NCBI GenBank assembly: GCA_022059125.1
Contig: JAEUWY010000004.1
Coordinates: forward strand, 1,364,001-1,428,000
Length of the DNA stretch: 64,000 nucleotides
Reading direction: 5' to 3'
Source: Corynespora cassiicola
Lineage: Eukaryota > Ascomycota > Dothideomycetes > Pleosporales > Corynesporascaceae
Shown: in pieces, positions 53,852 through 64,000 of the stretch
Layout: each line of letters starts with the position of its first letter
Numbering within the stretch: position 1 is the stretch's first letter
Program-made: the position numbers and the translations under genes
The notes under the pieces: generated by a model
Databases searched by the model: none
What the model saw: only the letters and a program-made list of their open reading frames with translations
Told to the model about the DNA's origin: nothing

Positions 53852-54598
53852 ACCTAAGCGACTGCTAATTATCTTTGGGAATGGAAGCTAAGACAGCTTC
53901 CTAGATAATCCAGCAGAGCTCAGAGCTCGTTTAGAGAGATAAAAAAGGTCTTAGCTGATGCGCGAAGGATATCGCTAGTAGATACCCCGTAATAGATTTC
54001 TACCAATACAAACAAGCTTAACACGTCACTATAGTGCATAAGTAAGCATCAATAGCAGGTAAGGATATTTCGTCTGGATTAGCATATTCGTATGTTCTTC
54101 GAAACTTTAAATCAGAACATAACAAAACAGTAAACTTGGTAGCTTCATAGCAAGCCGGGTAGTAGCTTATAAGCTTTCGTTTCGTGATACCCTTATATTG
54201 TACTCTACGTTTTACTAGTGACTTATAAGCTCAAAAAAATTAGCTTGATAGATTAATCTGTCACCTTTAGTTGTTTCTGTTGAAGCTGACTTTCAATCTA
54301 ACATTAGGAAGATGCTTTTAGTGGAATCTGAGACACAATTAAGCACGCTCACCCCCAGTGACCTGGCAGATATCTGTACGGTCCGTATGCATGCTTATTA
54401 TATCCAAATAAGCTGCGATCGCAGTTGCCCTCCAAAGCCAAACAGTCCGTTCCATATAACACTTGATGTTCGTGTTCCAGCCTTCGACTCTAGAGGCTAT
54501 AGGTATGGCTGTACCTAAATAGTGAGCACTGTCGGGGGAAGGCTCTTGGGCCATCGCAGAGCTTACTGAAACTACGTATATTCCACAAGTCAAGTCTT
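53852..54598. other. AT-rich island, possible decayed repeat
   Basis: Abruptly AT- and TA-rich compared with both flanks, with stop codons in all frames. The base bias (many TA dinucleotides) is what repeat-induced point mutation leaves behind in ascomycete transposon remnants, but no terminal repeats or recognisable protein remain, so this is inference. Confidence 0.4.
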
Positions 54599-55284
54599 AT
54601 GAAGGACATCCGACGCAGCAACTATCAACGGTATTCCTCATATCATCGATGTATCTGGCTTTCTGGAAAAAGGGTATTAACAAGCCATACGACGGTGTTA
54701 AAAGCATGCGGCAGACTATTAAGCAGAACATTACGTGAGAAGCAATCAGTCACTGCTACTGAAACTCGACGACCCGAGACGGCAAATCCCACTGGGGCCA
54801 AAGTGACTAAGCATAGCCATGTTGTTAAGCGTCGTAAAGGAGCAACAAACACCTCTGCCGTGCTACTCTGTGTCACCACCGTGACCAACGACAGTCATTT
54901 CTGGCAGCATCTCCCATCCATGTCGCATTGCCCATGGCATGCTCCTGTGCAAAGCCACCTTCATCACTGCGCAGCTCCGAAGTCCGTAGGGCAGTGTCGC
55001 AAGCGCCAGACCGAGTGTCTTATCACAAAACACTGGACAATCTCAAAAGAAAATCTAGAGCTCACAGTCCCTCGGACAGACGCTAGCACGGGCGTCGGAC
55101 GCCTGACTATAGGTTGTTTTTCTCAACCGCCATATGCGAGCGCATTGTTACAGCCTTGTCGAACCATGGCGGCTGCCCAGTCAACCAGGCCTTGAACCCT
55201 GATGTTTCGGCGCACACTGCAGCCCTGCTGCGATACCAGCCTTGACCGATCGCAGCAAGGAACTGGGGCACCTTACGCGTTCCT

Positions 55285-55345
55285 GAGGCTTTGAGGCTTT
55301 GAGGCTTGTCCGTAGCCTGTCTATAGCCTGTCTATAGCCTGTCTG
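55285..55345. repeat. Two adjacent short tandem repeats
   Basis: GAGGCTTT repeats about three times at 55285-55307, immediately followed by an 11-bp unit TAGCCTGTCTA repeated about three times at 55313-55345. The flanking DNA is otherwise unrepeated. Confidence 0.75.
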
Positions 55346-58300
55346 GCAGAAAAGGACGAGCTGATTGGAAGGGCCAGTGACCGGGTGGTCAGTGGGTTGA
55401 AACATGCGAGCTTGTGGCGTCGGACGGGTTCGCATTGACGTCGTTTGGGGGCTATTCTTGGATAGGGCTGGATTTGGTGGAGGGTAGCGCCAATCACGTG
55501 AGAACTGGCCCCCAAACTCGTCATCCCGTTCCGTCACCTTCCCCCGTCGGGCTGTCCGATGTGAGATGACGGTGGGTGGCTGTGAAGGCCCATTGCGTCT
55601 AGACGTGGCCGTGAGCAATCAAGCCTGTGCGAAGCTCAGCCGCTTTTGCGTCACCTGGGGTGAAGGGAGCACCTCACGTGAGAGCCGTGGCTCACGCTCC
55701 CACAGCCTCCACCCCTTCGTATCTCCAGACAGAAGCACATCGTCAGCTCGCCCAATTGCACGCACTTTTTCTGCCGGATTTCGAAACCAGCACTGCCCTG
55801 CACCCCATGCGACCATCTCCCTCTGATCTGGAGCTGAGCGTCCCCAGAGCGCGGGCTCCACACCGAGTGGCCCAACCTGGGCCCAACTGGGACGGACAGC
55901 GGCCACGCTGGCTTGGGGGGCTCCAGAGTTATCCGGGGCGTTTGGAGGCATGGCGCCATCTGGACAGAGGCCATCAGTTCTCCGTAATTGAAACTGGAGA
56001 CGGGCGGCTCCGACGCGACAGCGATCGGCCAGCAGTTGCTGGTTGGAGAGGCCGTGGACGACGCTGAGTGGAACGAGGGCTCACCGGTGAGGCTGCGACG
56101 CTGCGACGCGGGCAGGGCATGCAATGCTGCTGCATGCAGGCGACCGGTGATAAGAAGTCGGTCAAGAGCAGCTGCACGGCCGTGGCCCCCTGATGGCTCG
56201 AGGGCCGTCAACCGGCACTTTGGCCGCAAAGCGGGGTCCACGAATTGCGCAGGCCGGCATACCCACGACCACCTCAGCGCGCATCGCCAGGGACGGCCTG
56301 GACGACCTGGACGCGGCCTACGCGGTCGCGCTGCAAGAAATCTCGCCCATAGTGCCAGCTGTCATCGATCTGCGCCAGGTGCGTCGTCGAAGCGAATCTG
56401 GCTTACGAATGCCCACTTGGTGCGCGTTTTTGCCCATTCGTCCCGCTGTCAACCGGCCTGCGATGTGGGTTTTGGTGTTGAGGCGGTGGGGACGCGAGCC
56501 CGCCGGTCGACGATGCCGTGGTACCCAATCGCCAGCCTACTGCGCCGGCGACAGGTCATGTTTCGTTCACTACCCTCAGGAGACCGCGAAAAAAGAAGAC
56601 TAGTGCCAGGAACAAGTCATTCGGGCGATGCCAGAATGGTCTGGATGTCCGCCACGGTGCCTGTGGTGTTGAGCACTTGGTACCCAACCATCTCAAGCGA
56701 CACCAGGCACACCGGCCCTTCTGCCAGACGACACCCACACGCATCCACGTGCCTCGTTCTTTCCCTTCTTCCATTGTTCCACGTCCTTCGCCCTCCTCTC
56801 AGACGACAACAAAAAAAGTTGGCCCTATGTGCGGCTTCACTCTCAGGCCACGCCCCGAAAGCCGAGCAGCGCCTCCATAACGTGCCCGTAATCATGAGCA
56901 TGCCAGCACAACAGTGTCGCCACCGATCTCCGCCGAAATACCCCCATACCCATCTCCATCTCGCGCCTCACTCTTCCATTCTGCCGTGCAACCACGTAAA
57001 CAGAGACGGCATATACACACAGACCGCTGCAGAAAAGAAAAATACCCCACGCGCCGGCGGCCCTATCCTGGACCCTCTTTCTGGCTTCGCGCTTGCGACC
57101 CAAGAGTGGATTGGGACACCGAACCCGATCAACAGCAGCGGTGGGCGCTTTGGGACACGGCAGCTTGGGCATCGTGAGGCTTTCAGCTGCGGATCCTGAG
57201 TGAGCACGCGTTCGCGCGCCCACGATCCCCCGACTTGTCACTTCGACGTGGCCTCGCTTGGGCGTCTGCAAACAGGCCCTCTTTGCGAGATCACCGTCAG
57301 GCAAGGCCCATCAGCCAGCCAGTCAGCCAGCTCTCCGCTGCGACGGGAGCAGAGTCGAGTGGCCCAGGTGGCCGTTGGACCCGTATGCCCGTGAAGTGAT
57401 GCCATTGCCGAACCGCGTCTCATCGTGAAGAGGGAGAGGACCCCCCCCCTCGCACGGCCAACTCCCTCATCCAACAACCCTTCCATGTCCTTCTGGCACC
57501 TGCGCAACGTCACAGGCCGAGACGGGTGCCCCCGCGCTGCCGTCGTCATGGAGACGACTACGTATGCCGTGACTTGAATGATGAATGATGAATGATGAAA
57601 CGGAAAAACCGGAGGGAGCAATTCGCCTCCCCAGCGGCATCATCGCTCTCCAAAGATAGCCTCACGCAATGGATTCCCTGCATCCGTCGGAGGCGGGCAT
57701 GTAAATGGCGTCGTCCATGTGCGTAGGAAGCATCATCAACGACATCATTCGCGGCCTCACCCACGCCTCGGAGCAACACTCACCCCACGAACGCTCCATC
57801 CCATGTCCAGTCCCGCAAAACAGGAAGGCAATTCGGAAAATCCCCATCCCTTGCTGCACCCCAACGGCAAGCAACAGAGAAGGGGCAGGCACAAGCAAGA
57901 TGAGTGCCGATGAAAAAAAAAGGGTCTACGTAGTGTGCATGCTCGCACCCTGCCCAGGCTACAGGCCAGAATACCGGTTTTCACCCCTCGCTCTCGTCTC
58001 GTCTCGTCTCGGCCGCAAATGATTGCCTCGACGACCCCTCGTGATTGCAACGTCGAGCGGCGGCGCGCACGCAGCCAGCCTACCCCCGTCGCGAACCACC
58101 AGAGGCCCCATTAGCAGCCCGAGATTGCACCCCGGCGCCCATCATCATAAATTCCCAGCCAGGCATGGTAGCCCGGGCGTGCGCAACGGACGGACCCCAC
58201 AATTATTTTTTTGCCTCGCAAGCTATTGAAAGATGGACATATCGCGGGCCTGCTATACGGTTCCACACACGCTGACTCCGTTTCTATATTTTTTTTCCCT

Positions 58301-58987
58301 CCGTCGCCCGTGAGCTTGGTGCGTCGCGGAGGTGGTTTCTAGAAGGGGGGAGAGGGCTGGGTGGGGAATGTGGGTGTATGGATGGCGTATTGGAATTTTT
58401 TTTTTAGCACACATGGACTCGAGTACGCCGTCCCTAGCGTATCCGCCCCGCTCCTAATCGATAAGACAGCTTAGGCGTCCAGAGACAACTGGGCGGACGC
58501 GGAGCAACACATTTCCAGGCTTGGAGTGAGGGAGTGAGCGCAAGCCAGGAAAAGGAAAGAAAAGGATGGAGAAAGAGAACAGGGTTCCGCGCGCTATAGT
58601 CGCCTCGTGCCTGGTAGACGCAGGCGAGCAGCCACTCAGAGCGAGCAGGGGGAGACAGGACACCTCCAACAGCGCGGATGGGAAGTGTGAGCGGGAAGAC
58701 AGTGTGTGCGTATGTGTGTGTGTGTGGGTGAGAGGGAGAGATGGGATGGGGAGGGATGCAGAGCGGACTTGTCTTCGTACGTGTTTCTTCCCGGAAGGTC
58801 CGCTTGCGCGCATATACACAGCTATCCACCTATCCACCTACCTAGATGCCTACATAGCTCCGTATTCCAATCCCATCCATACAACCTCTTCCCCCGTGCA
58901 GACCGCTCATCTCTTCCGTCCCTTTGCTTTTTTTTCCCGCCCAGAGCTCGTACTTTTGCCTTCACCGCAACACCCATCCGTACCGCC

Positions 58988-59012
58988 GCGCAGCGCAGCG
59001 CAGCGCAGCGCA
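58988..59012. repeat. GCGCA pentamer microsatellite
   Basis: Five perfect copies of GCGCA at 58988-59012, followed by CGCACGCGCC. A short (TG)n run lies nearby at about 58708-58727. Confidence 0.85.
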
Positions 59013-59365
59013 CGCACGCGCCACCTCTCCCTCTCCCTCTCCGTCCCCATCCGCATCAAACAATCCATAAGAAAGCGTGCCAAAAAAAATAAATTAAAAT
59101 AAACCCCCCCATGCTCCTCGTATCGCCTCTTCTCTTACCCCCAGCCGCCGATCCCCACCACAACCCCGAACGGGAAAGCAAGCCCACGCTCTGCCGAAGG
59201 GAAGAAAAAAAAAAGGGTGAGCAAAAGTGCGCACCTGAGCGCGTCGTGTGGTGCGCAGAAGCCGGAGTGCAGGGCCAGAGCCAGGGCAGAGACGCCCGGG
59301 GTAGGGGGGGGGGGGGGCGAGAGGGAGGGTGCGCTCGCGTACGACGTTGCGTGCCGCTGCCGCTC

Positions 59366-59410
59366 CCCTACCCTACCCTACCCTACCCTACCCTACCCTA
59401 TCGTACCCTA
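59366..59410. repeat. CCCTA pentamer repeat, telomere-like
   Basis: Seven perfect copies of CCCTA (59366-59400), then a TCGTA variant and another CCCTA. The reverse strand reads TAGGG. Fungal telomeres are usually TTAGGG (CCCTAA); the missing A makes this a five-base relative, probably a microsatellite. Confidence 0.85.
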
Positions 59411-60214
59411 CCCTCCCCTCCCCCAAACCCGTCCATCCATCCACCCATCATCCAGCCACCCTACCCTACCACACCCCCTCGCCTCGCCTCGCCCCCAGGC
59501 CCCGAGTCATACTCTTGATTACCAAGGCGCTGCAGCGCATAACGGGGAACGGACGTAGGATGAATGTAAGAAGGGGAAAAAAAAAAGGCAGAAGAGTACG
59601 CGCGGACAAACTACGATTTAGATGGACATTGCGGGATTGGATTGCGAAAATGCGCTTTGATTACTTGCATCTAGCCTACATGCATCCTATCAGGGCCGAG
59701 GGAGTGCGCGCGCGCGCATTTCGGTCCCTTCGCCCCTAGACGTCATTACTTGGGGCCTTTTCGCCGGCCCCCCATTCCCCTCCCTCCTCCAAAAAAAGAC
59801 CCCCGTTCATTCCTATCCGTTCCGTAACGCACAAACTGTGTACGGTGTAGCGCTGCGGAATTTTTCCCATCCTCCCCTCGACACCCCCCACTATGGGGAG
59901 GGTGGAGTGTACCGTAGTTTTGCTGACCATGGCCCATTTCTTTCCCGTCTTCTGTTTCCCATTCCGGACTATTCCAAACAGCAAAATGCAATGCCTATTC
60001 CTGCAAGCAGAGCAACAAGGACTCCAAGTTCAAACTTGTTTTTGATATGCTGGGTTCAGACAGCGGCCGTGATGGTGGGGGAGTGTGACTGCGGAGCTTT
60101 TTCAGCGTCCGCGGGTGGTGCTTGTTGTCGACATCAAAGTGTCTGGTGTAACATAGTCGTATGTAATATCGTATTGATTAAAAAAGAACCGAACAAAGGA
60201 GACTGGTTGGCCGT

Positions 60215-60925
60215 TTAAGGGTGGTAGTAGCCAGAGCGGCGGTCCATGGGCTGGCGGACCTCGACCCTGTACTTGGGTGCGTTGAGGCGGGCGCGCTCCA
60301 GGTCGGACTCATAGAGGGAGCCGCGCTTGGAGTGCGAGGTGGTGTTGACCTCGGCGTAGGCCCTGGGCCACTCGACGATTTCGCCAGGTCGTGGGCGTTG
60401 CTTTTGCGTCTTCACCGGCTTGGCCTGCTCGACCTTGACCGACTTGGAGCGCTGAGGAGTGGTGGGCACGCGAGGGGCGACGTGGTAGGTGCGGTCCATG
60501 GAGACGAATGGGGCGCGAGACCGGCGGATGGAGCGCTCGATGGCCTTGAGGAGGCCACGGACTTGCTCGTAGCCGGCGGGGATCTCGACGCGGACGAGCT
60601 TGTAGTCTTCCTCGACGGTGCTGTAGGCCTCGCCGTCGGGGCGGTTGTAGATGTAGCGGGCAACGTCCTGGGCGTAGCTGTGGCCCGTGTCACAGAGGCG
60701 GTTGTGGGAGCGGTGGACCTCGTAGGGGTCGTTGCAGTAGGTACACTTGCGGGCGTGCGTCTCAAAGTCGTGGAGGGCCCAGGCCTCGTCAGTGGTCAGT
60801 GGGCGCGAGACGGCGCTCACGGGGTCCCTCATGAAGCCCACGCATCGCTCCTTCTTGGAGTTGGATGACGGGGTCTTGGTCTGGATGACGGTAGGCATGG
60901 TGTTCTGGCGGGATATGGACGGCAT
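60215..60925 (-). CDS. Conserved-looking hypothetical protein with Cys/His motif
   Basis: A 236-residue intronless frame from the ATG at 60925 (MPSISRQNTMPTV), in a good context (ACCAAG just before it); the frame extends to 61018 but begins there with GTG. The N-terminus is Ser/Thr/Lys-rich. Around residues 50-95 a possible zinc site is visible: CTYCNDPYEVHRSHNRLCDTG pairs a CxxC with later His and Cys residues; it is quoted here as two parts (CTYCNDPYEVHR and SHNRLCDTGH). The middle contains the patterned stretch EVEDYKLV-like acidic helix (EEDYKLVRVEIPAG). The C-terminus carries SLYESDLERARLNAPKYRVE. No membrane helix or signal peptide. I do not recognise the family; the zinc motif suggests binding to protein or nucleic acid. 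It stands alone in a gene-poor region. Confidence 0.65.
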   Translation of the reverse strand: MPSISRQNTMPTVIQTKTPSSNSKKERCVGFMRDPVSAVSRPLTTDEAWALHDFETHARKCTYCNDPYEVHRSHNRLCDTGHSYAQDVARYIYNRPDGEAYSTVEEDYKLVRVEIPAGYEQVRGLLKAIERSIRRSRAPFVSMDRTYHVAPRVPTTPQRSKSVKVEQAKPVKTQKQRPRPGEIVEWPRAYAEVNTTSHSKRGSLYESDLERARLNAPKYRVEVRQPMDRRSGYYHP

Positions 60926-63900
60926 CTTGGTGGTGGTGGTGGTGGAGTGCTTCAAGATGGGCCGGGGAGCCGTGGTGATGGTTGACCAGGTGATGCGGAA
61001 GCTGGGTGGTGGAGTCACTTCCGCAGAAGGACTGAGTAGCAGTGGTGGTGTAGACTCTGATGGATGGGATCAGAGTGGTAGCAGCTGGGAATCCGGGGGG
61101 CTTTATGCAGTTTGGTGTTTGGACGATGTGGACAGACGGGGTGGGAGAGGTGGCCAGCCGCAGGAATATATGTCTTTGGGATGCTAACGATGCTAACAGG
61201 GTGCTGTGGATGCCTGGGGGCGCGCCTCGGCGGCAGGGATGCTCACAGCATGGCCGACCCCGGTGTGCAGAAAGACAGGGCTAGGGGCCCCGCTAGGCGA
61301 GGGCGGTCAGCACCCACCCAGGCCGTCGATGGCTTTCCCCATGACGACAGGAGAACGGAGGCGCTAGGAGGGCTAAGGGCTCGGTCTGGGATGGGACCGG
61401 GTCAGAAGACGGACGCGCGTAGAGAAAAGGGCGGGCTGCCATTTGGCGGCGGCCGGTGGGCGTCGCGGCAAGTGAAGCGCTTCATTGCGCTGAGACGAGA
61501 CATGATGAGACGCAAACATGTTTGCAGAGGCTGGATGGGCTGGCGGTGCCGGCTGGAGGCGGATTTGCAGTGGGTGCGGTGGTTGCAGTTGCACTTGCGG
61601 TTGCACTTGCGGTTGCACTCGCGGGCTGTCAGCAGCACGCACGCGGGCCCGAGGGTCGAGGGTCGAAGGGCGCGATTGCTTGCTCAAGCCACGGCCATGG
61701 TGTCGTCGTGGGTGATTCGACGGGCGGGCGGCTTCGCCTCAGGATGGCGTCTGGCGCGAGAGAGGATGCCTTGGATGGCGTGTGGGAGCGCTGGAGCCTG
61801 GGGGCCTAGGGCATCAGCCACTCCCCGCGCGGCCTAGCGCCATTGCACACTCGCGCCAAGCCCTCTCCGGAGCCCGCAAATGCGCAGCAGAAGACAAGCC
61901 CACGCTCTGCACCCGCTGCCCTCACCGCACTCACCGCTGGCCTGCTCCGTGCTGCGTTTGCGCAGCCACACCTCGCCCTGGTCCGCCGTGGCTGTTGACC
62001 CGGGCTAGGCCCAGAACCGCTGCGTGAACGCGCCTGTGCGTCCGACTGTGCATCAGAGTGCAATTCTGCAATCGCAATCGCCTTCTCTTCGACGCCCGAG
62101 GGGTGCTGCTCCGGCTGCTCCAGCTGCTCGAGCTGCTGTCCAGGGCGGTGCCCCGACCCCCTGCGCCCTTCTGGCGACCTCGCTCAACAGTCATTCACCC
62201 ACTCCTCTGCCGAGGAGCAGGAGTCAACCATCCGCCGCCACCACTCACGCCCGGCACGCCGGCTGCAGTGTCTTGCAGCGGCGTGCATACAGCGGAGCAC
62301 TGGATCGCTTGATGGGCCCATCGTGGCCTTGCTCTCTTTGTCTGACCGGAAAATAGGGCCTCCCCATTCGCCGGGCCTAGCTGCAGCACGGCCACGGCAC
62401 TCTGTCCATCGCCAACTTTCCGCAGCAACCAGTTCGCGCTCCCTGCCGAGCTGAACGCGGCACTTGGCCCCATCGTCGAGTCGACGCGCAACATCCATCG
62501 CTGCCATCTGCATCGCCCGCGCGCAAAAAGGAAAACGTCTCTTCACCGATCGCTCGGCCGAACCTTCTGCCATCCGGCCACAGCCAGATGGATCCCCCCT
62601 CTTTCCTGCCCGCCCCGGCCGCCCGCACGGCACGGTGAGTCAAGCCCGTATCGCGTCCAGACAAAACCCACCAGAGTACCTGAGGTATGACTCTATCGCC
62701 CAATCGGTCCGCCCCGCACCCTACTCTTACACGGCCAGTCTTGTCCACCCGCCCGTCTGGCCTAGAGGGGCAGCTGATGTGAAGCCATGACGCTTGGCCC
62801 ACCCTCTTCCCTATCCGGCCCAGCTTGGCCCAGAGAGCCCAAGGTGCTGCTTCTGCTAGGGAGGCTCTGCAGACGTCACCGCCGCGCGACTGTCGCTCGC
62901 CCGTTGCTAGGCCGTCGCTTGCCCGTCGCTTGACGGCCGCGAGCCCGCCCGCGGCGGGTTGGTTCGCGCTTCTGCCCTGCGTTGGCGCCCCGACTCCAAG
63001 TCCCTCCGCCCTTTTGCTGCGCTTGTCAAACGCCTCAACACACCTTCTGGAAGCCCCCGCCGCTTGGATGTGCTCCACCCTTTCTACCTCATGCGTCCAT
63101 CATTTCTGGCTCTGGCCACACGCCAAAACGGTGACTCCACGCTGCCCTGATTAGTACACACATGGTCGAGCCTAGAGCGGAGCGGCGAGACTTGGGCCAT
63201 AACAAACATGTACATGGCATCATGCTGCTGTCTCAGGTGCCTTGTGGCATACGTCGGCAGCCTGGCTATCTAATCGGAATCCTTAAAGTTATGACAAGCG
63301 TGGCCGGAAGCCGGAGGATTCTGCCGCCCAGATGATCTGCTGATGCCTGCATTACCCTACTATACGCGCTATGACATTGTCCTACCACAGTCTTCAATTC
63401 GGAGGCAAAAGGATATCTTTGGTAGCTGACCCATGGATTGCGTGCCGCCAAAGGGAGTTTCCGAGAGACTTGGCCGGTTTTCGAAGAAGAAATACTGTTT
63501 GCCACCATACTGACGGGTTTTCTTGATAATTCTTACAGGCCATTTTTGGACTTTTTTGGATGACTAAATCGCAGCAGGCATCGCCAGGCTCCAGCCCGTT
63601 GGCCTCCCTCAACATCAGATCCTCAAACACACGCGTTCGCACACCTATATGCATCACCGTGTTCCATTTATTTTGCCATTGTGGATTCCTTTCTTCCGTT
63701 TCACCATCCCAATCTTACTACTTCTGCATACTGCCTGGGTGGGCTCAATCTTACGCGGTGTGCATCGAGGCTTGGCAGCATCAGCTCCGATGCTTAGTCG
63801 ATGCTAGCACTGCTTTTGGCAACATGCGCATGGCCAGCAACTTCGGTCACCTATTTGATGTGGCCCACCCCCAATCTGTCTTTCCACTTGTGGTTTCGAG

Positions 63901-64000
63901 TCTGCCTTGATAGAATGGAGCGAGAGCATCGTGTCTCTGTCAGTCATGCGATCGGGGAGACGCATCGTCTCAACTGGCTTACCGAAACATTCCAAGGCGT
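60926..64000. other. Right-edge GC-rich gene-poor DNA
   Basis: About 3 kb with no supported gene. Open frames on both strands overlap and are Arg/Ala/Pro-rich. A six-base-period segment at about 61580-61622 (GGTTGCACTTGC-type repeats) forms a small imperfect tandem repeat. Part of this region is the promoter of the minus-strand gene ending at 60925. Confidence 0.5.
61574..61620. repeat. Imperfect GGTTGCA(C/G)TTGC tandem repeat
   Basis: GGTTGCAGTTGCACTTGC followed by GGTTGCACTTGC and GGTTGCACTCGC: about three and a half copies of a 12-bp unit. Confidence 0.65.

Larger units (their letters stand above)
54599..60214. other. 5.6 kb GC-rich gene-poor tract
   Basis: No convincing gene. Long open frames (for example 55988-57199 and 54599-55195) overlap frames on the other strand, and their translations are Arg/Pro/Ser/His-rich without domains. 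The tract has several microsatellites and homopolymers (listed separately) and many C/T-rich runs. It could be the long regulatory upstream of an unseen gene, or a decayed repeat region. Confidence 0.5.

Noticed and set aside
54599..55195. 198-codon plus-strand frame in the AT-rich/GC-rich boundary
   Set aside because: No domain, mixed Thr/Arg/His composition and competing frames on the minus strand. Possibly relic DNA, not a supported gene.
55988..57199. 403-codon plus-strand open frame
   Set aside because: Arg/His/Ser/Pro-rich translation without domains, overlapped by frames on both strands; length is explained by high GC.
59366..59410. A true telomere at this position
   Set aside because: The unit is CCCTA, not CCCTAA, it is only about 35 bp long, and sequence continues on both sides with a gene beyond it.
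60221..60868. 215-codon plus-strand frame rich in Val, Gly, Leu and Ala
   Set aside because: Exact antisense of the 60.2-60.9 kb gene; the codon pattern follows the third-position GC of the real gene.
61112..61837. 241-codon plus-strand frame
   Set aside because: Arg/Gly-rich, crosses a short tandem repeat and overlaps several other frames; no domain.
1..64000. tRNA, rRNA or CRISPR features
   Set aside because: I looked for T-arm-like GGTTCRA...CC sequences with a matching acceptor stem, rRNA-like stretches and regularly spaced direct repeats, and found none I could defend by eye; a covariance-model search would be decisive for tRNAs.

Overview
The window is nuclear DNA of a filamentous ascomycete (Pezizomycotina; a Dothideomycete-like fungus is my best guess, but the class is not proven). 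The signs are protein genes cut by short 46-100 nt introns with GTRAGT-type donors, families largely restricted to these fungi (Clr5-domain protein, Pth11/rhodopsin-like membrane protein, DUF3632-type protein, fungal F-box protein), small secreted cysteine proteins, and GC-rich gene-poor spacers with poly-pyrimidine tracts. I see no bacterial operons, CRISPR array, intact transposon, rRNA or tRNA gene. Spliced models were assembled by hand by joining open frames across GT...AG introns; exon coordinates are given in each entry.

Layout. 0-5 kb: two fungal hypothetical genes (a proline-rich disordered protein, a small basic protein). 5-12 kb: a candidate small metabolic group, made of a multi-pass membrane protein diverging from a cytochrome P450, followed by a carotenoid-oxygenase family enzyme. 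13-20 kb: a rhodopsin-like membrane protein, a Clr5-domain protein diverging from a 72-residue two-exon gene across an intergenic region carrying four copies of a 10-bp element, and a small two-exon gene. 20.5-25.8 kb: a large BTB-domain protein diverging from COX15 (heme A synthase). 25.8-29.5 kb: gene-poor.

29.5-40 kb: four genes on the same strand, two sugar-porter MFS transporters, a transketolase of dihydroxyacetone-synthase type and an aldehyde dehydrogenase, suggesting uptake and catabolism of a small carbon source. 41-43 kb: a seven-exon F-box gene with a 16-nt micro-exon. 43.4-48.5 kb: a GH2 beta-mannosidase diverging from a third MFS sugar porter, a plausible mannan-oligosaccharide utilisation pair. 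48.7-53.9 kb: a six-cysteine secreted protein that single-frame ORF calling misses, a DUF3632-type protein, a secreted RNase T1-like protein with one changed active-site position, and a short-chain dehydrogenase. 53.9-64 kb: an AT-rich island followed by GC-rich, microsatellite-rich DNA with a single convincing gene at 60.2-60.9 kb.

The best candidates for something undescribed are the 5-12 kb membrane protein/P450/carotenoid-oxygenase group, the repeated CACAAGTTCC element controlling the 72-residue gene and/or the Clr5 gene, and the T1-like RNase with a changed catalytic histidine position.
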